From DASPTT01 sp035623275 (lineage in GTDB: Bacteria; Actinomycetota; Acidimicrobiia; Acidimicrobiales; UBA8190): a stretch of 52,372 bases of DNA. The notes beneath the pieces are model-generated. The model saw only the letters and a program-made list of their open reading frames with translations. It was not told where the DNA came from and did no database searches. Positions 32,373-40,141 of the stretch are shown piece after piece; position 1 is the first letter of the stretch, and every line of letters starts with the position of its first letter. The DNA lies in assembly GCA_035623275.1 (NCBI GenBank), contig DASPTT010000092.1, positions 1 to 52,372 on the forward strand. The letters are read 5' to 3'. Position numbers and translations under genes: made by a program.

Positions 32373-33602
32373 ATGCCCGTCACCGGTGCGGCAACGGACG
32401 ACCAGGCAGAGGGCCAGGAACGGCAGGCAGACCTCCGCGCGCGCGTCGCCGCACTGCTCGCCGCCCACGACCCAGCCTCCACCCCGGCCGCAACCTTCCT
32501 GGGCGCGCGCTTCGACGCCGGCCTGGCCTGGGTCTGGTTCCCGGCGGGCCACGGCGGGCTGGGCCTGCGACCCGAGTACCAGGCGGTCGTCGAACGCGAG
32601 CTGGCGCGGGCGGGTGCGCCCAACGAGCTCGAGCGCAACATCATCGGCTACGGCATGGGCGCCCCGACCGTCCTCACCCATGGAACCGAGGACCAGCGGC
32701 GCCGGTACCTGCGCCCCCTCTTCACCTGCGAGGAGATCTGGTGCCAGCTCTTCAGCGAGCCCGGCGCCGGCTCCGACGTGGCCGGTCTCGCCGCCCGCGC
32801 CGAGCGCGACGGCGACGAATGGGTGGTGAGCGGTCAGAAGGTGTGGACGACCCTGGCCCACACGGCCCGGTGGGGCATGCTCCTGGCACGCACCGACCCC
32901 GACGTGCCCAAGCACCGCGGCCTCACGTATTTCGTCCTGGACATGTACGCGCCCGGCGTGGAGGTCCGTCCCCTGCGGCAGATGACCGGCGACGCGGAGT
33001 TCAACGAGGTCTTCATGACCGACGTCCGGATCGCCGACAGCCAGCGCCTCGACGAGGTGGGCGCCGGGTGGCGCGTGGCGATGACCACGCTCATGAACGA
33101 GCGTGTGGCGATCGGCGGAGGCGTCCCGAAGCGCAGCGGCGGTCCGATCGGCGAGGCGCTCGAGATCTGGAAGGCCATGCCCGCGGCGATGCGCTCGGCG
33201 AGCCGCCGGGACCGTGTCGTCTCCATGTGGGTGGCGACCGAGGTGGGCCGCCTCACCAACATGCGCGCCCGCGCGATGCGCCAGGCGGGGACGCCGGGCC
33301 CCGAGGGGTCGGTGGCCAAGCTGGCCGGCGCGGAGCTGAACAAGGCGGTGTACGAACTGTGCATCGACCTGCTCGGGATGGAGGGCACCCTGTATCCCTC
33401 GCACTACGAGATGCGCCGGCCGGAGCGCTCCGGGTTCGGCGGCGAGGACGTCCGGCACTCGTTCCTTCGCTCCCGTGCCAACTCGATCGAGGGCGGGACG
33501 TCCGAGATCATGCGGAACATCCTCGGCGAGCGCGTCCTGGGTTTGCCCGGGGAGCCGCGTGCCGACAAGGACGTCGCCTGGGCCGACGTGCCCCGGAGCT
33601 GA
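32373..33602 (+). CDS. acyl-CoA dehydrogenase
   Basis: The 409-residue acyl-CoA dehydrogenase has the variant middle motif EEIWCQLFSEPGAGSD, VSGQKVWTTLAHTARW, EFNEVFMTDVRI, and the C-terminal SIEGGTSEIMRNILGERVLGLP. It is clearly paralogous to the enzyme at 47265, as both carry EEIWCQLFSEPG. This subtype is abundant in actinobacteria. The hydrolase gene follows after two bases. The exact acyl substrate cannot be told. Confidence 0.93.
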   Translation: MPVTGAATDDQAEGQERQADLRARVAALLAAHDPASTPAATFLGARFDAGLAWVWFPAGHGGLGLRPEYQAVVERELARAGAPNELERNIIGYGMGAPTVLTHGTEDQRRRYLRPLFTCEEIWCQLFSEPGAGSDVAGLAARAERDGDEWVVSGQKVWTTLAHTARWGMLLARTDPDVPKHRGLTYFVLDMYAPGVEVRPLRQMTGDAEFNEVFMTDVRIADSQRLDEVGAGWRVAMTTLMNERVAIGGGVPKRSGGPIGEALEIWKAMPAAMRSASRRDRVVSMWVATEVGRLTNMRARAMRQAGTPGPEGSVAKLAGAELNKAVYELCIDLLGMEGTLYPSHYEMRRPERSGFGGEDVRHSFLRSRANSIEGGTSEIMRNILGERVLGLPGEPRADKDVAWADVPRS

Positions 33603-33604
33603 GC

Positions 33605-34354
33605 GTGGCGCTCCGTTTCGCCGGCGACGACGTCACGGCCGCCGGCGTACGCCAGCGGCGCTTCGACGTCCGCCACGAGGGACGCGTCATCCCAGGCCAG
33701 CTCTGGACGCCGGAGGGTGCCACCGGGCCACGGCCCCTGGTGCTCGTCGGGCACGGGGCCGGTGCCTCCAAGACCGGCCCCTACGTCGTCGCGTTGGGCC
33801 GGCGCTTCGTCCGGCACCACGGGTTCGCCGCCGCGGCGATCGACGGCCCCGTCCACGGCGACCGCCGCAACGATGGGGGCGGGTCGGAGATCTCCTTCCT
33901 CGAGTTCGGGCAGGCATGGCAGAACCAACCACGCCTGCTCGACGAGGCGGTGTCGGACTGGACCTGCACGCTCGACGCGCTGGAGGAGCTCCCCGACGTG
34001 GGCCGGGGTCCTGTCGGCTACTGGGGCGTGTCGATGGGCACGATCCTCGGGTTGCCGTTCGTGGCCGCCGAGCCGCGCGTGATCGCCGCCGTGCTCGGGC
34101 TCATGGGCATCAGCGGGCCGACCAAGGAGCGCCATCGCCGGGACGCCGAGCGTCTCAAGGTCCCCGTGCACTTCGTGCTCCAGTGGGACGACGAGCTCTT
34201 CGCCCGGGAGAAAGGGTTCGCCCTCTTTGAGGCCATCGGGTCGAGCGACAAGCGCCTGCACGCCGGTCCCGGCAAGCACGCCGAGATCTCCCGTGCGGCC
34301 TTCGACGATTCCGAGCGCTTCCTGGCCGAGCACCTGCGCGCCGCCTTCGCCTGA
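33605..34354 (+). CDS. dienelactone-hydrolase-like alpha/beta hydrolase
   Basis: The 249-residue protein starts at the GTG at 33605, two bases past the acyl-CoA dehydrogenase stop. It has an alpha/beta-hydrolase fold with LVLVGHGAGASKTGPY, the nucleophile Ser143 in YWGVSMGT, an acidic residue in WDDELF (about 195) and His225 in GPGKHAE. Esterase or dienelactone-hydrolase activity is expected. Co-transcription with the dehydrogenase suggests hydrolysis of an ester or a CoA product in the same pathway. Confidence 0.87.
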   Translation: MALRFAGDDVTAAGVRQRRFDVRHEGRVIPGQLWTPEGATGPRPLVLVGHGAGASKTGPYVVALGRRFVRHHGFAAAAIDGPVHGDRRNDGGGSEISFLEFGQAWQNQPRLLDEAVSDWTCTLDALEELPDVGRGPVGYWGVSMGTILGLPFVAAEPRVIAAVLGLMGISGPTKERHRRDAERLKVPVHFVLQWDDELFAREKGFALFEAIGSSDKRLHAGPGKHAEISRAAFDDSERFLAEHLRAAFA

Positions 34355-34457
34355 GGCGCGGCCCGTCCTGGCCGGAGCCGGCGCGTGCACCGCGCAACGG
34401 CTCGGCACGAGGTCATCACGCCTGACCAGGCCGCTGACGCTTCGTTTGACCACGTAA

Positions 34458-34478
34458 CATGGTTGTAAGACCACAATG
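34458..34478. promoter_or_regulatory. imperfect 21-bp palindrome upstream of GGDEF gene
   Basis: A sequence beginning CATGGTTG and ending CCACAATG has seven of ten symmetric positions paired and sits 43 bases before the GGDEF start, in a locally A/T-rich stretch. It could be an operator of a GntR- or TetR-type regulator. No promoter hexamers with good spacing are clear. Confidence 0.3.
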
Positions 34479-34521
34479 CGTACTATTCTGGTGAACGGGG
34501 AGCGAGCAGGAGGAGATCCGG

Positions 34522-35907
34522 TTGGTCGCCGTCACGGATCCGGCGCCTGGAGAGCATCGGGCGGGACCGGGGACGTCGATGGACGCCGTCGGTGACCGCG
34601 AGCACCACCACTGGGAGCAGCGCTGCCGCGCCCAAGGAGACGTCGGCGGCGGGGGCTGGCCCGCACCCGAGGCAAGGGCGCTCGTCGATGCCATCGTCAG
34701 CTCGTTGCCCTCCGGCGACACCACGCCGGTCGTCGCCGCGGCCCGCACATGGGCTCGCACGTCGTCCTCGGTCAGCACGCTGGTCCGCCAGATGGGGACG
34801 CTCCGCCAGGTGCTCGCCGACGACGACGTGCGCGCCTTCCCCGACCTCGACGACCGGCTCGGCCGCATCATGGACCAGGCCACCACCGCCGCGACCGCTG
34901 CCGCTCTGGCCCAGCTCGAGAACGCAGCCCTCACCGACGCGCTGACCGGTGTGGGCAACCGGCGGGCGCTCGAGCGCGCGGCCACGGCCGCGCTGGCGGC
35001 CGGCGTCAGGGCCGGGCACCCCCTGTCGATTGTGGTCATGGACCTCGACGGACTCAAGCGGATCAACGACACGGAGGGCCATGCCGCCGGAGACCGAGCC
35101 ATCGCCGGGCTGACCGAGTCGCTGCGCCACGCGCTCAGGGACTCGGACCAGCTGTTCCGGATCGGCGGCGACGAGTTCGTGGCCATGCTGCCGATGGCAC
35201 CGATCGAGACCGTCCACGAGCTGATGGCCCGCGCCGCCGAACCCGAGGCGCCGAGCTTCAGCTGGGGAGCGGCGACCGCTCCCGACGACGGCAAGGGCCT
35301 CGACGTGCTGCTGTCGGTCGCTGACGAACGTCTCTACGAGTCGCGCCGGACGGCACGGCGCTCCCGCGCCCAGAAGGAGGTGCCTGCGCCGAGCACCCTT
35401 GCCGGCGCCCTGGGGGCCGGATCGGCGGTGCGTCGCAGGTTCGCCCGTCCGTCGGGGCGCGGGTGGATCTGGCTCGTCGCCGCCATCCTCCTCCTGTCCG
35501 CTGCCGCAGGTGTCGGCGCCCACCTGCTGCTCAGACCGTCGCCGAGGCCCGTTCCCCCACCCCGCTCGCACGGCCACGCCGCGGTGCCCGGGCCCGCGGG
35601 GTCCACCGGGCAGGGCGCTTCGACCGCACGTGACGCGACGTCGACCGCCGACAATGCCGACGCCGGGAGCAGGGGCGCCGGGACGAGCGTCACCAACGGC
35701 GCCGGGGTCGGCAGCCGGACCGGGGCCGGTGGCGGGGGCGGCGCCGGTGGCGCAGGCGGCGCGGCCCCGGCGAGCGGCGGTTCGGGGGGAGCGAACACGC
35801 AGGCCAACGGACAGGAGCCGGCGACGACCGTCCCGCCGACGCCGACGTCCAGCCTGCTGCCCGGTGGGCTGGTGCCGACGACCGTCCCGCCGCCGACGCT
35901 GCCCTGA
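34522..35907 (+). CDS. diguanylate cyclase (GGDEF) with membrane anchor and low-complexity tail
   Basis: The TTG start at 34522 is supported by AGGAGGAG a few bases upstream. The 461-residue protein has an N-terminal helical region, then a GGDEF domain (about residues 135-270) with VVMDLDGLKRINDTEGHAAGD and an intact GGDEF box at 215-219, so it should make c-di-GMP. No inhibitory RxxD site is evident at the usual place. A single membrane helix follows (about 313-335; WIWLVAAILLLSAAAGVGA), then about 125 residues rich in Gly, Ser, Thr and Pro that should be outside the cell. A catalytic domain N-terminal to the membrane helix is unusual for the family. Confidence 0.9.
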   Translation: MVAVTDPAPGEHRAGPGTSMDAVGDREHHHWEQRCRAQGDVGGGGWPAPEARALVDAIVSSLPSGDTTPVVAAARTWARTSSSVSTLVRQMGTLRQVLADDDVRAFPDLDDRLGRIMDQATTAATAAALAQLENAALTDALTGVGNRRALERAATAALAAGVRAGHPLSIVVMDLDGLKRINDTEGHAAGDRAIAGLTESLRHALRDSDQLFRIGGDEFVAMLPMAPIETVHELMARAAEPEAPSFSWGAATAPDDGKGLDVLLSVADERLYESRRTARRSRAQKEVPAPSTLAGALGAGSAVRRRFARPSGRGWIWLVAAILLLSAAAGVGAHLLLRPSPRPVPPPRSHGHAAVPGPAGSTGQGASTARDATSTADNADAGSRGAGTSVTNGAGVGSRTGAGGGGGAGGAGGAAPASGGSGGANTQANGQEPATTVPPTPTSSLLPGGLVPTTVPPPTLP

Positions 35908-35935
35908 GGCGCCCGGCCCGGCGTGCCGGTGCTGC

Positions 35936-36487
35936 TCAGCCGACCCGGTGCAGGGTATTGCGGTCGGTGTGCGCGAAGGGCTCGTCGAGCTCGGCCATGC
36001 GCAGCGTCGACGTCTCGTCGTAGGACCAGGTGTCCTCGCCCACGGTGATCGTCACGTCGTAGCGCAGCGTGCTCGCCCGCTTGGTCAGGTACTGGTTCTC
36101 CCCGATCGGATATTGGCCGTCGCCGAGCGCAGCCCGCATGCTGAAGGTCGTGGCGTCGGCCAAAGCCGTCCCGCCCGCCAGCACCGTGATCCCCCGGGGC
36201 ACCACGAAGCCCCGCAGGATCTCACCGGTCGCCGCGTCCCACAGCCAGTAGCCGACCTCTGTGTGGAAGGGGTTCTCCTCGTCGCCGCGCCACATCGCCG
36301 AGCGGTAATCGAGGCCGTAGAGCCGCTGGTCCCCGTTGTCCACGGGCCCGAAGGGCTTCATGGAGCACTTCTCGAGGTAGGGCGTGGCCAGCACCTCGTT
36401 GGACGCGTGCGAGAAAGCGGAGTCGAGACCGCCTTCGCCCTGCCATTCCCCTGCCAGGCCCCAGAGGGGCCCCCATTCGTTCGCCAT
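35936..36487 (-). CDS. nitrobindin-like heme-binding beta-barrel protein
   Basis: The 183-residue protein starts at the ATG at 36487. It has the fatty-acid-binding-protein-like barrel signature LAGEWQGEG near residues 11-19, YLEKCSMKPFG, VGYWLWDAATGEI and a C-terminal HTDRNTLHRV whose histidine could be the heme ligand. Actinobacterial nitrobindins bind heme and act on peroxynitrite, NO or related species. No partner gene is evident. The GMC oxidoreductase gene precedes it on the same strand. Confidence 0.85.
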   Translation of the reverse strand: MANEWGPLWGLAGEWQGEGGLDSAFSHASNEVLATPYLEKCSMKPFGPVDNGDQRLYGLDYRSAMWRGDEENPFHTEVGYWLWDAATGEILRGFVVPRGITVLAGGTALADATTFSMRAALGDGQYPIGENQYLTKRASTLRYDVTITVGEDTWSYDETSTLRMAELDEPFAHTDRNTLHRVG

Positions 36488-36536
36488 GTCGTCGATGCTA
36501 CCGAGCCAGACACGGGGCGGGGGCCGCCCGACGCGC

Positions 36537-38186
36537 TCAGGGGGCGGTGCCGGCCAGCGCGTGCGCCGCTCGCGCCGCCAGCGCGACCAGGGTCAATGTC
36601 GGCCCGTAGCCGGCGGAGGTGACGAAGACCGACGAGTCGGCGACGACGACGTTGTCCAGGGTATGGATCCGGCCCAGGGAATCCACCACCGACGAGGCCG
36701 GATCGGCGCCCATGCGGGTCGTGCCCATGACGTGGCGGCTGATGGGGACGGGCGACATGCGCGACCCCTCGAGCCCCGGCGACGTCGCAACCATGGTCCA
36801 CGTCGCCCCCATCCTCTCGAGCACGCGCACCAGACGCGGGGCGTGGTGCGCGGAGGCCGCCTCCTCGTGCCGGTGCGGCCGGTAGGTGACCCGGGCGACG
36901 GGGAACCCGCGCACATCTCGCACCGACGGGTCGAGGTCGACCCGGTTGGTGGGCTGCGCGAGGTCCTCGCCCTGCATCGTGAAGGCCCAGAGCCGGTCCC
37001 GCATGGGCGAGGAGCGCATGAGGCGCGTGTGGGTCGGGCCCCAGGGGTAGAGCTTGGCCTCCATGATCGGCAGCGACGGACCCCCGTGCTCGACCATGCC
37101 GCCTCGGAGCCACGGCAGTCCTGCGGCGCGCGCCGCGGCCCGCGCGTCGTCGTCGACGATCACGGCATCGTCGTGCACGTGGGTCACGGCGCGCCCCCGA
37201 TGGGTGTGGAACCGCTCTTCGAACGTCCCGATGACGATCGTCTGGAAGTGCACCATCAGGTTGCGCCCCACGAGCGGGTGCTCCATGCCCGAGAGCAGCA
37301 GCAGGCGCGGCGTCTCGACGGCCCCGGCGGCGACGACCACGTGGCGCGCGCCCACCGTCCGGCGGGCGCCCTGCGCGTCGACGAGCTCGACGCCGCTGGC
37401 GCGGCGGCCCTGGACGACGATGCGTGCGCAGAACGTCTCCGCCGCCAGCTCGGCGCGCCCGGTGGAGAAGGCGCGGCGCAAGAGGGCGACGGGATCCCCT
37501 TTGGCATGGATGGGGCAGCCGAAGAACGCGCAGAACCCACAGTTGTTGCATGCGGGCCGGTCGTCGTAGGGCACCGAGTTGGCCGCAGTGGGCGCGGGAT
37601 AGGGATGCAGACCCAGCGCCTGCGCGGCGGAAGCCGAGCGGAGCGCGCCGTACATGGGCGCGCCCGGGGGCATGGGGTACGGGCCCGAGCGCCAGGGGGC
37701 GAAGGGGTTGGCGCTCGCCTCGCCCGCCACCCCGATGGCGCGCTCGACCTCCGCGTAGAACGCTTCCAGCGCCGCGTAGTCGAGCGGCCAGTCCTCCACC
37801 GACGCGCCCTCGATAGGGCCGTAGGTCTCGCGCAGCGCGAAGTCCTCCTCCCGAAAACGCGGGACCTTGCCGTCGGCGTGCGTCCCACCGCCGCCGACGG
37901 TGGTGGGGATCGAGTTGACCTCGCCGACATGGGTGCGCTCACCGTCCTCGTCGCGCACCCGGAATGTGCGCGGCTCGATGAGCGGGTCCGGCCCAAGGAA
38001 GTGGCGCTCGAGGAATTTGATCTCGTCGTTCGAGTAGTCGCCGGCTATGCGGGTCAGGTCGTCGGGGTCCAGGAGATGGTTGCGTCCCTTGTCGACGATC
38101 AGCACCGACCAGCCGGCGCGCGTCAGGACGTCGGCGGCCGTCGCGCCCCCCGGGCCGGACCCGACGATCACCGCGTCGTAGGTCAC
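36537..38186 (-). CDS. GMC-family FAD oxidoreductase
   Basis: The 549-residue protein starts at the GTG at 38186, which overlaps the stop of the upstream subunit gene (GTGA). It has the FAD motif VIVGSGPGGATAA at the N-terminus, VGEVNSIPTTVGGGGTHADG, a cysteine cluster CNNCGFCAFFGC, VVAAGAVETPRLLL and the C-terminal active-site region HVMGTTRMGAD. The cysteine-rich version is typical of gluconate-2-dehydrogenase-type and sterol or glucoside oxidising GMC enzymes, which pass electrons to a partner. The preceding small subunit supports this. Confidence 0.92.
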   Translation of the reverse strand: MTYDAVIVGSGPGGATAADVLTRAGWSVLIVDKGRNHLLDPDDLTRIAGDYSNDEIKFLERHFLGPDPLIEPRTFRVRDEDGERTHVGEVNSIPTTVGGGGTHADGKVPRFREEDFALRETYGPIEGASVEDWPLDYAALEAFYAEVERAIGVAGEASANPFAPWRSGPYPMPPGAPMYGALRSASAAQALGLHPYPAPTAANSVPYDDRPACNNCGFCAFFGCPIHAKGDPVALLRRAFSTGRAELAAETFCARIVVQGRRASGVELVDAQGARRTVGARHVVVAAGAVETPRLLLLSGMEHPLVGRNLMVHFQTIVIGTFEERFHTHRGRAVTHVHDDAVIVDDDARAAARAAGLPWLRGGMVEHGGPSLPIMEAKLYPWGPTHTRLMRSSPMRDRLWAFTMQGEDLAQPTNRVDLDPSVRDVRGFPVARVTYRPHRHEEAASAHHAPRLVRVLERMGATWTMVATSPGLEGSRMSPVPISRHVMGTTRMGADPASSVVDSLGRIHTLDNVVVADSSVFVTSAGYGPTLTLVALAARAAHALAGTAP

Positions 38187-38752
38187 GGGCCGGCGACCTC
38201 CTCGTCGCTCCAGCCACGGGGCTGGCTGTCGCCGGGGAAGCCGATGGCGTCCCAGGCGGTACCGCCACGATTGCCCCCGTACTCGGGAGCACCGTACATG
38301 CCCTCGCAGCAGTGGCCGTAGAGCAGGTCCACGAACGCCGCGTTGGCCTCGTCCCGGAGCCGCCGGTCCTGTTCCTCGCCCTCGACCTCGCAGAAGTCGT
38401 GACCGAGGGCGGCCAGCCCTGCCCGGTACCGCTGCTGCCATCCCACCACGGGGCCGTTGAACTCCCGTTCGGGCAACCCGAGGGAACCCTCGATGCGCAT
38501 CCGCCACGCCAGCTCGTCATGGGGCCGGAGGGTGTGGAAGCGGGCGAAGCCGGGGGGGCCGCCCCGGCGGCCGGACGTCGGGCCGCCGGCCCAGATCCTC
38601 GGGGGGTCGGAGGCAAAGGCGCCCAGGAGTCCGTCGATGTACGCGGGGACGTCCGCCTCGAGTGCGCCGGGGAACCCTTCGTCGGGCGGGATCAGGCGCG
38701 CACAGGCGGCGGCGAGGACGCGGTATTCCTGCTCCGTGCACCACAACGGCAT
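38183..38752 (-). CDS. gluconate 2-dehydrogenase subunit 3-like protein
   Basis: The 189-residue protein starts at the ATG at 38752. It has the family pattern EQEYRVLAAACARLIPPDEGFPGALEADV, YIDGLLG, FARFHTLRP and a C-terminal FVDLLYGHCCEGMYG, ending with W-D-A-I-G-F-P-G. It lacks an obvious twin-arginine signal at the N-terminus, unlike many homologues. It overlaps the GMC oxidoreductase gene, and the two should make one dehydrogenase. No cytochrome subunit is encoded nearby. Confidence 0.87.
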   Translation of the reverse strand: MPLWCTEQEYRVLAAACARLIPPDEGFPGALEADVPAYIDGLLGAFASDPPRIWAGGPTSGRRGGPPGFARFHTLRPHDELAWRMRIEGSLGLPEREFNGPVVGWQQRYRAGLAALGHDFCEVEGEEQDRRLRDEANAAFVDLLYGHCCEGMYGAPEYGGNRGGTAWDAIGFPGDSQPRGWSDEEVAGP

Positions 38753-39833
38753 CGCGCGGTCCCCCCTCGGCCGACCAGCCGGGGACGGTAGCAGGGTCGC
38801 CCTGCAGCGGCTCCGCCGCCGGCGACCCGGGCGCGCCCGTGCCGCCCTGGTGGTGGCCCTCGGCGCCACCGCGCTGGTGGCGAGCGCCTGCGGCGCAGCG
38901 GGGAAGGCGCCGTCGCACGGTGCCGGGACGCGCGGTGCCGGGACGCACGGTGCCGGGACGCCGGGCAGTACCTCGACGCCGGCCGCCCCGGGACGTGAGG
39001 GCATCCCGGCCTTCCGCCACCTCTTCGTCGTCGTCATGGAGAACCTCAGTGCGGCGAACGCGCTCGCCGTGCCGAGCATCGCCGCGCTCGCACACCAGTA
39101 CGCCAGCGCCTCGTCGTGGTACGCGGCGTCCCACCCGAGCCTGCCCAACTACCTGGCGCTCGTGGCCGGGTCGACCTTCGGGGTCGGCTCCGACTGCACC
39201 GACTGCTACCAGCCGCCGCCGAGCCTGGCGGACCAGCTCGAACAGGCCGGCGTGCCCTGGGGGGCCTACTTCGAGGGAATGCCCGGGCCGTGCTACCTCG
39301 GCCCGCAGTCGCCCGATGGCTCGTACGCCGCCAAGCACGACCCATTCCGTTACTTCACCGACGTCCGCGCCTCACCCACGCTGTGCGCGCACCTCCAGCC
39401 ACTCGGCGCCCTGACGGACGCGCTCGGCGCCGGCGACAGCGCGGTGCCACGCTTCGTCTGGGTGACACCGAGCATGTGCCACAGCGGTCACGACTGCGCA
39501 CCCGCCGTCGCGGGCGCGTGGCTGAGCGGATTCGTCCAGAGCGTCGTCTCGCGACCGTGGTGGGGCCCCGGGTGCGCCCTGGTGGTGACCTGGGACGAGT
39601 CCGAGGGGGACAATGCGGGTGTGGTCGGCGGCCTCGTGACCAGCGGGGGCGGAGGCGGCAGGGTGCTCACCCTGGTTGTCTCGCCGGGGATCGCCGGCGG
39701 CGAGGTGGTGGCGACCACCTACGACCACTATTCGCTGTTGCGCACCGTGGAGGACGCGTTCGGCCTGCCCCTCCTGGGGCAGGCCGCCGCAGCCGGGACC
39801 GCGCCGATGACCGCCTTCTGGGCCGGGGGCTGA
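38736..39833 (+). CDS. secreted phosphoesterase (phospholipase C / acid phosphatase family)
   Basis: The mature region shows the PF04185-type pattern: HLFVVVMENLSAANAL, SHPSLPNYLALVAGST, FVWVTPSMCHSGHDC and VVTWDESEGDN. An Arg-rich n-region, a hydrophobic stretch ALVVALGATALVAS and a cysteine form a lipoprotein-type signal. A Gly/Thr-rich linker with three 15-bp repeats follows. The start is uncertain. The GTG at 38736 overlaps the divergent gene by 17 bases and gives 365 residues. The enzyme should be extracytoplasmic and cleave phosphate esters. Confidence 0.85.
   Translation: MHHNGIARSPLGRPAGDGSRVALQRLRRRRPGRARAALVVALGATALVASACGAAGKAPSHGAGTRGAGTHGAGTPGSTSTPAAPGREGIPAFRHLFVVVMENLSAANALAVPSIAALAHQYASASSWYAASHPSLPNYLALVAGSTFGVGSDCTDCYQPPPSLADQLEQAGVPWGAYFEGMPGPCYLGPQSPDGSYAAKHDPFRYFTDVRASPTLCAHLQPLGALTDALGAGDSAVPRFVWVTPSMCHSGHDCAPAVAGAWLSGFVQSVVSRPWWGPGCALVVTWDESEGDNAGVVGGLVTSGGGGGRVLTLVVSPGIAGGEVVATTYDHYSLLRTVEDAFGLPLLGQAAAAGTAPMTAFWAGG
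38916..38960 (+). repeat. three 15-bp units in the linker of the phosphoesterase
   Basis: Three tandem copies of CRCGGTGCCGGGACG encode HGAGT, RGAGT and HGAGT in the linker between the lipoprotein cysteine and the catalytic domain. Confidence 0.88.
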
Positions 39834-39837
39834 GACG

Positions 39838-40131
39838 GTGTTCGCCTGCGCCATGGCCATCGACATCCAGATCGCACAGAGCGGGTCGCTCAAGGCCAAG
39901 CGCTCCGTCGTCAAGCACGTCCTCGAGGTCGCCCGGCGCCGCTACGGCGTCTCCGCTTCGGAGGTCGGGCACCACGGCACCTGGCAGCGCGCGGCCCTCG
40001 GGTTCAGCGTCGTGGCGCCGAGTGCGGGCCAGGCGGAGGAGATCCTCGACAAGGTCGAGCGCTTCGTCTGGTCGAACCCTGAGGTCACGGTCCTGTCCAG
40101 CGTGCGACACTGGGTCGAGGTGGATACGTGA
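39838..40131 (+). CDS. DUF503 family protein
   Basis: The 97-residue protein starts at a GTG at 39838. It matches the small DUF503 (YlxP-like) family: ACAMAIDIQIAQSGSLKAKRSVVKHV near the N-terminus, then ARRRYGVSASEVGHH, and a C-terminal VRHWVEVDT. In many genomes this family sits near translation genes, but here it lies between a phosphoesterase and a SulP transporter. Its biochemical function is unknown. Confidence 0.9.
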   Translation: MFACAMAIDIQIAQSGSLKAKRSVVKHVLEVARRRYGVSASEVGHHGTWQRAALGFSVVAPSAGQAEEILDKVERFVWSNPEVTVLSSVRHWVEVDT

Positions 40132-40141
40132 GCTCCTGAGC

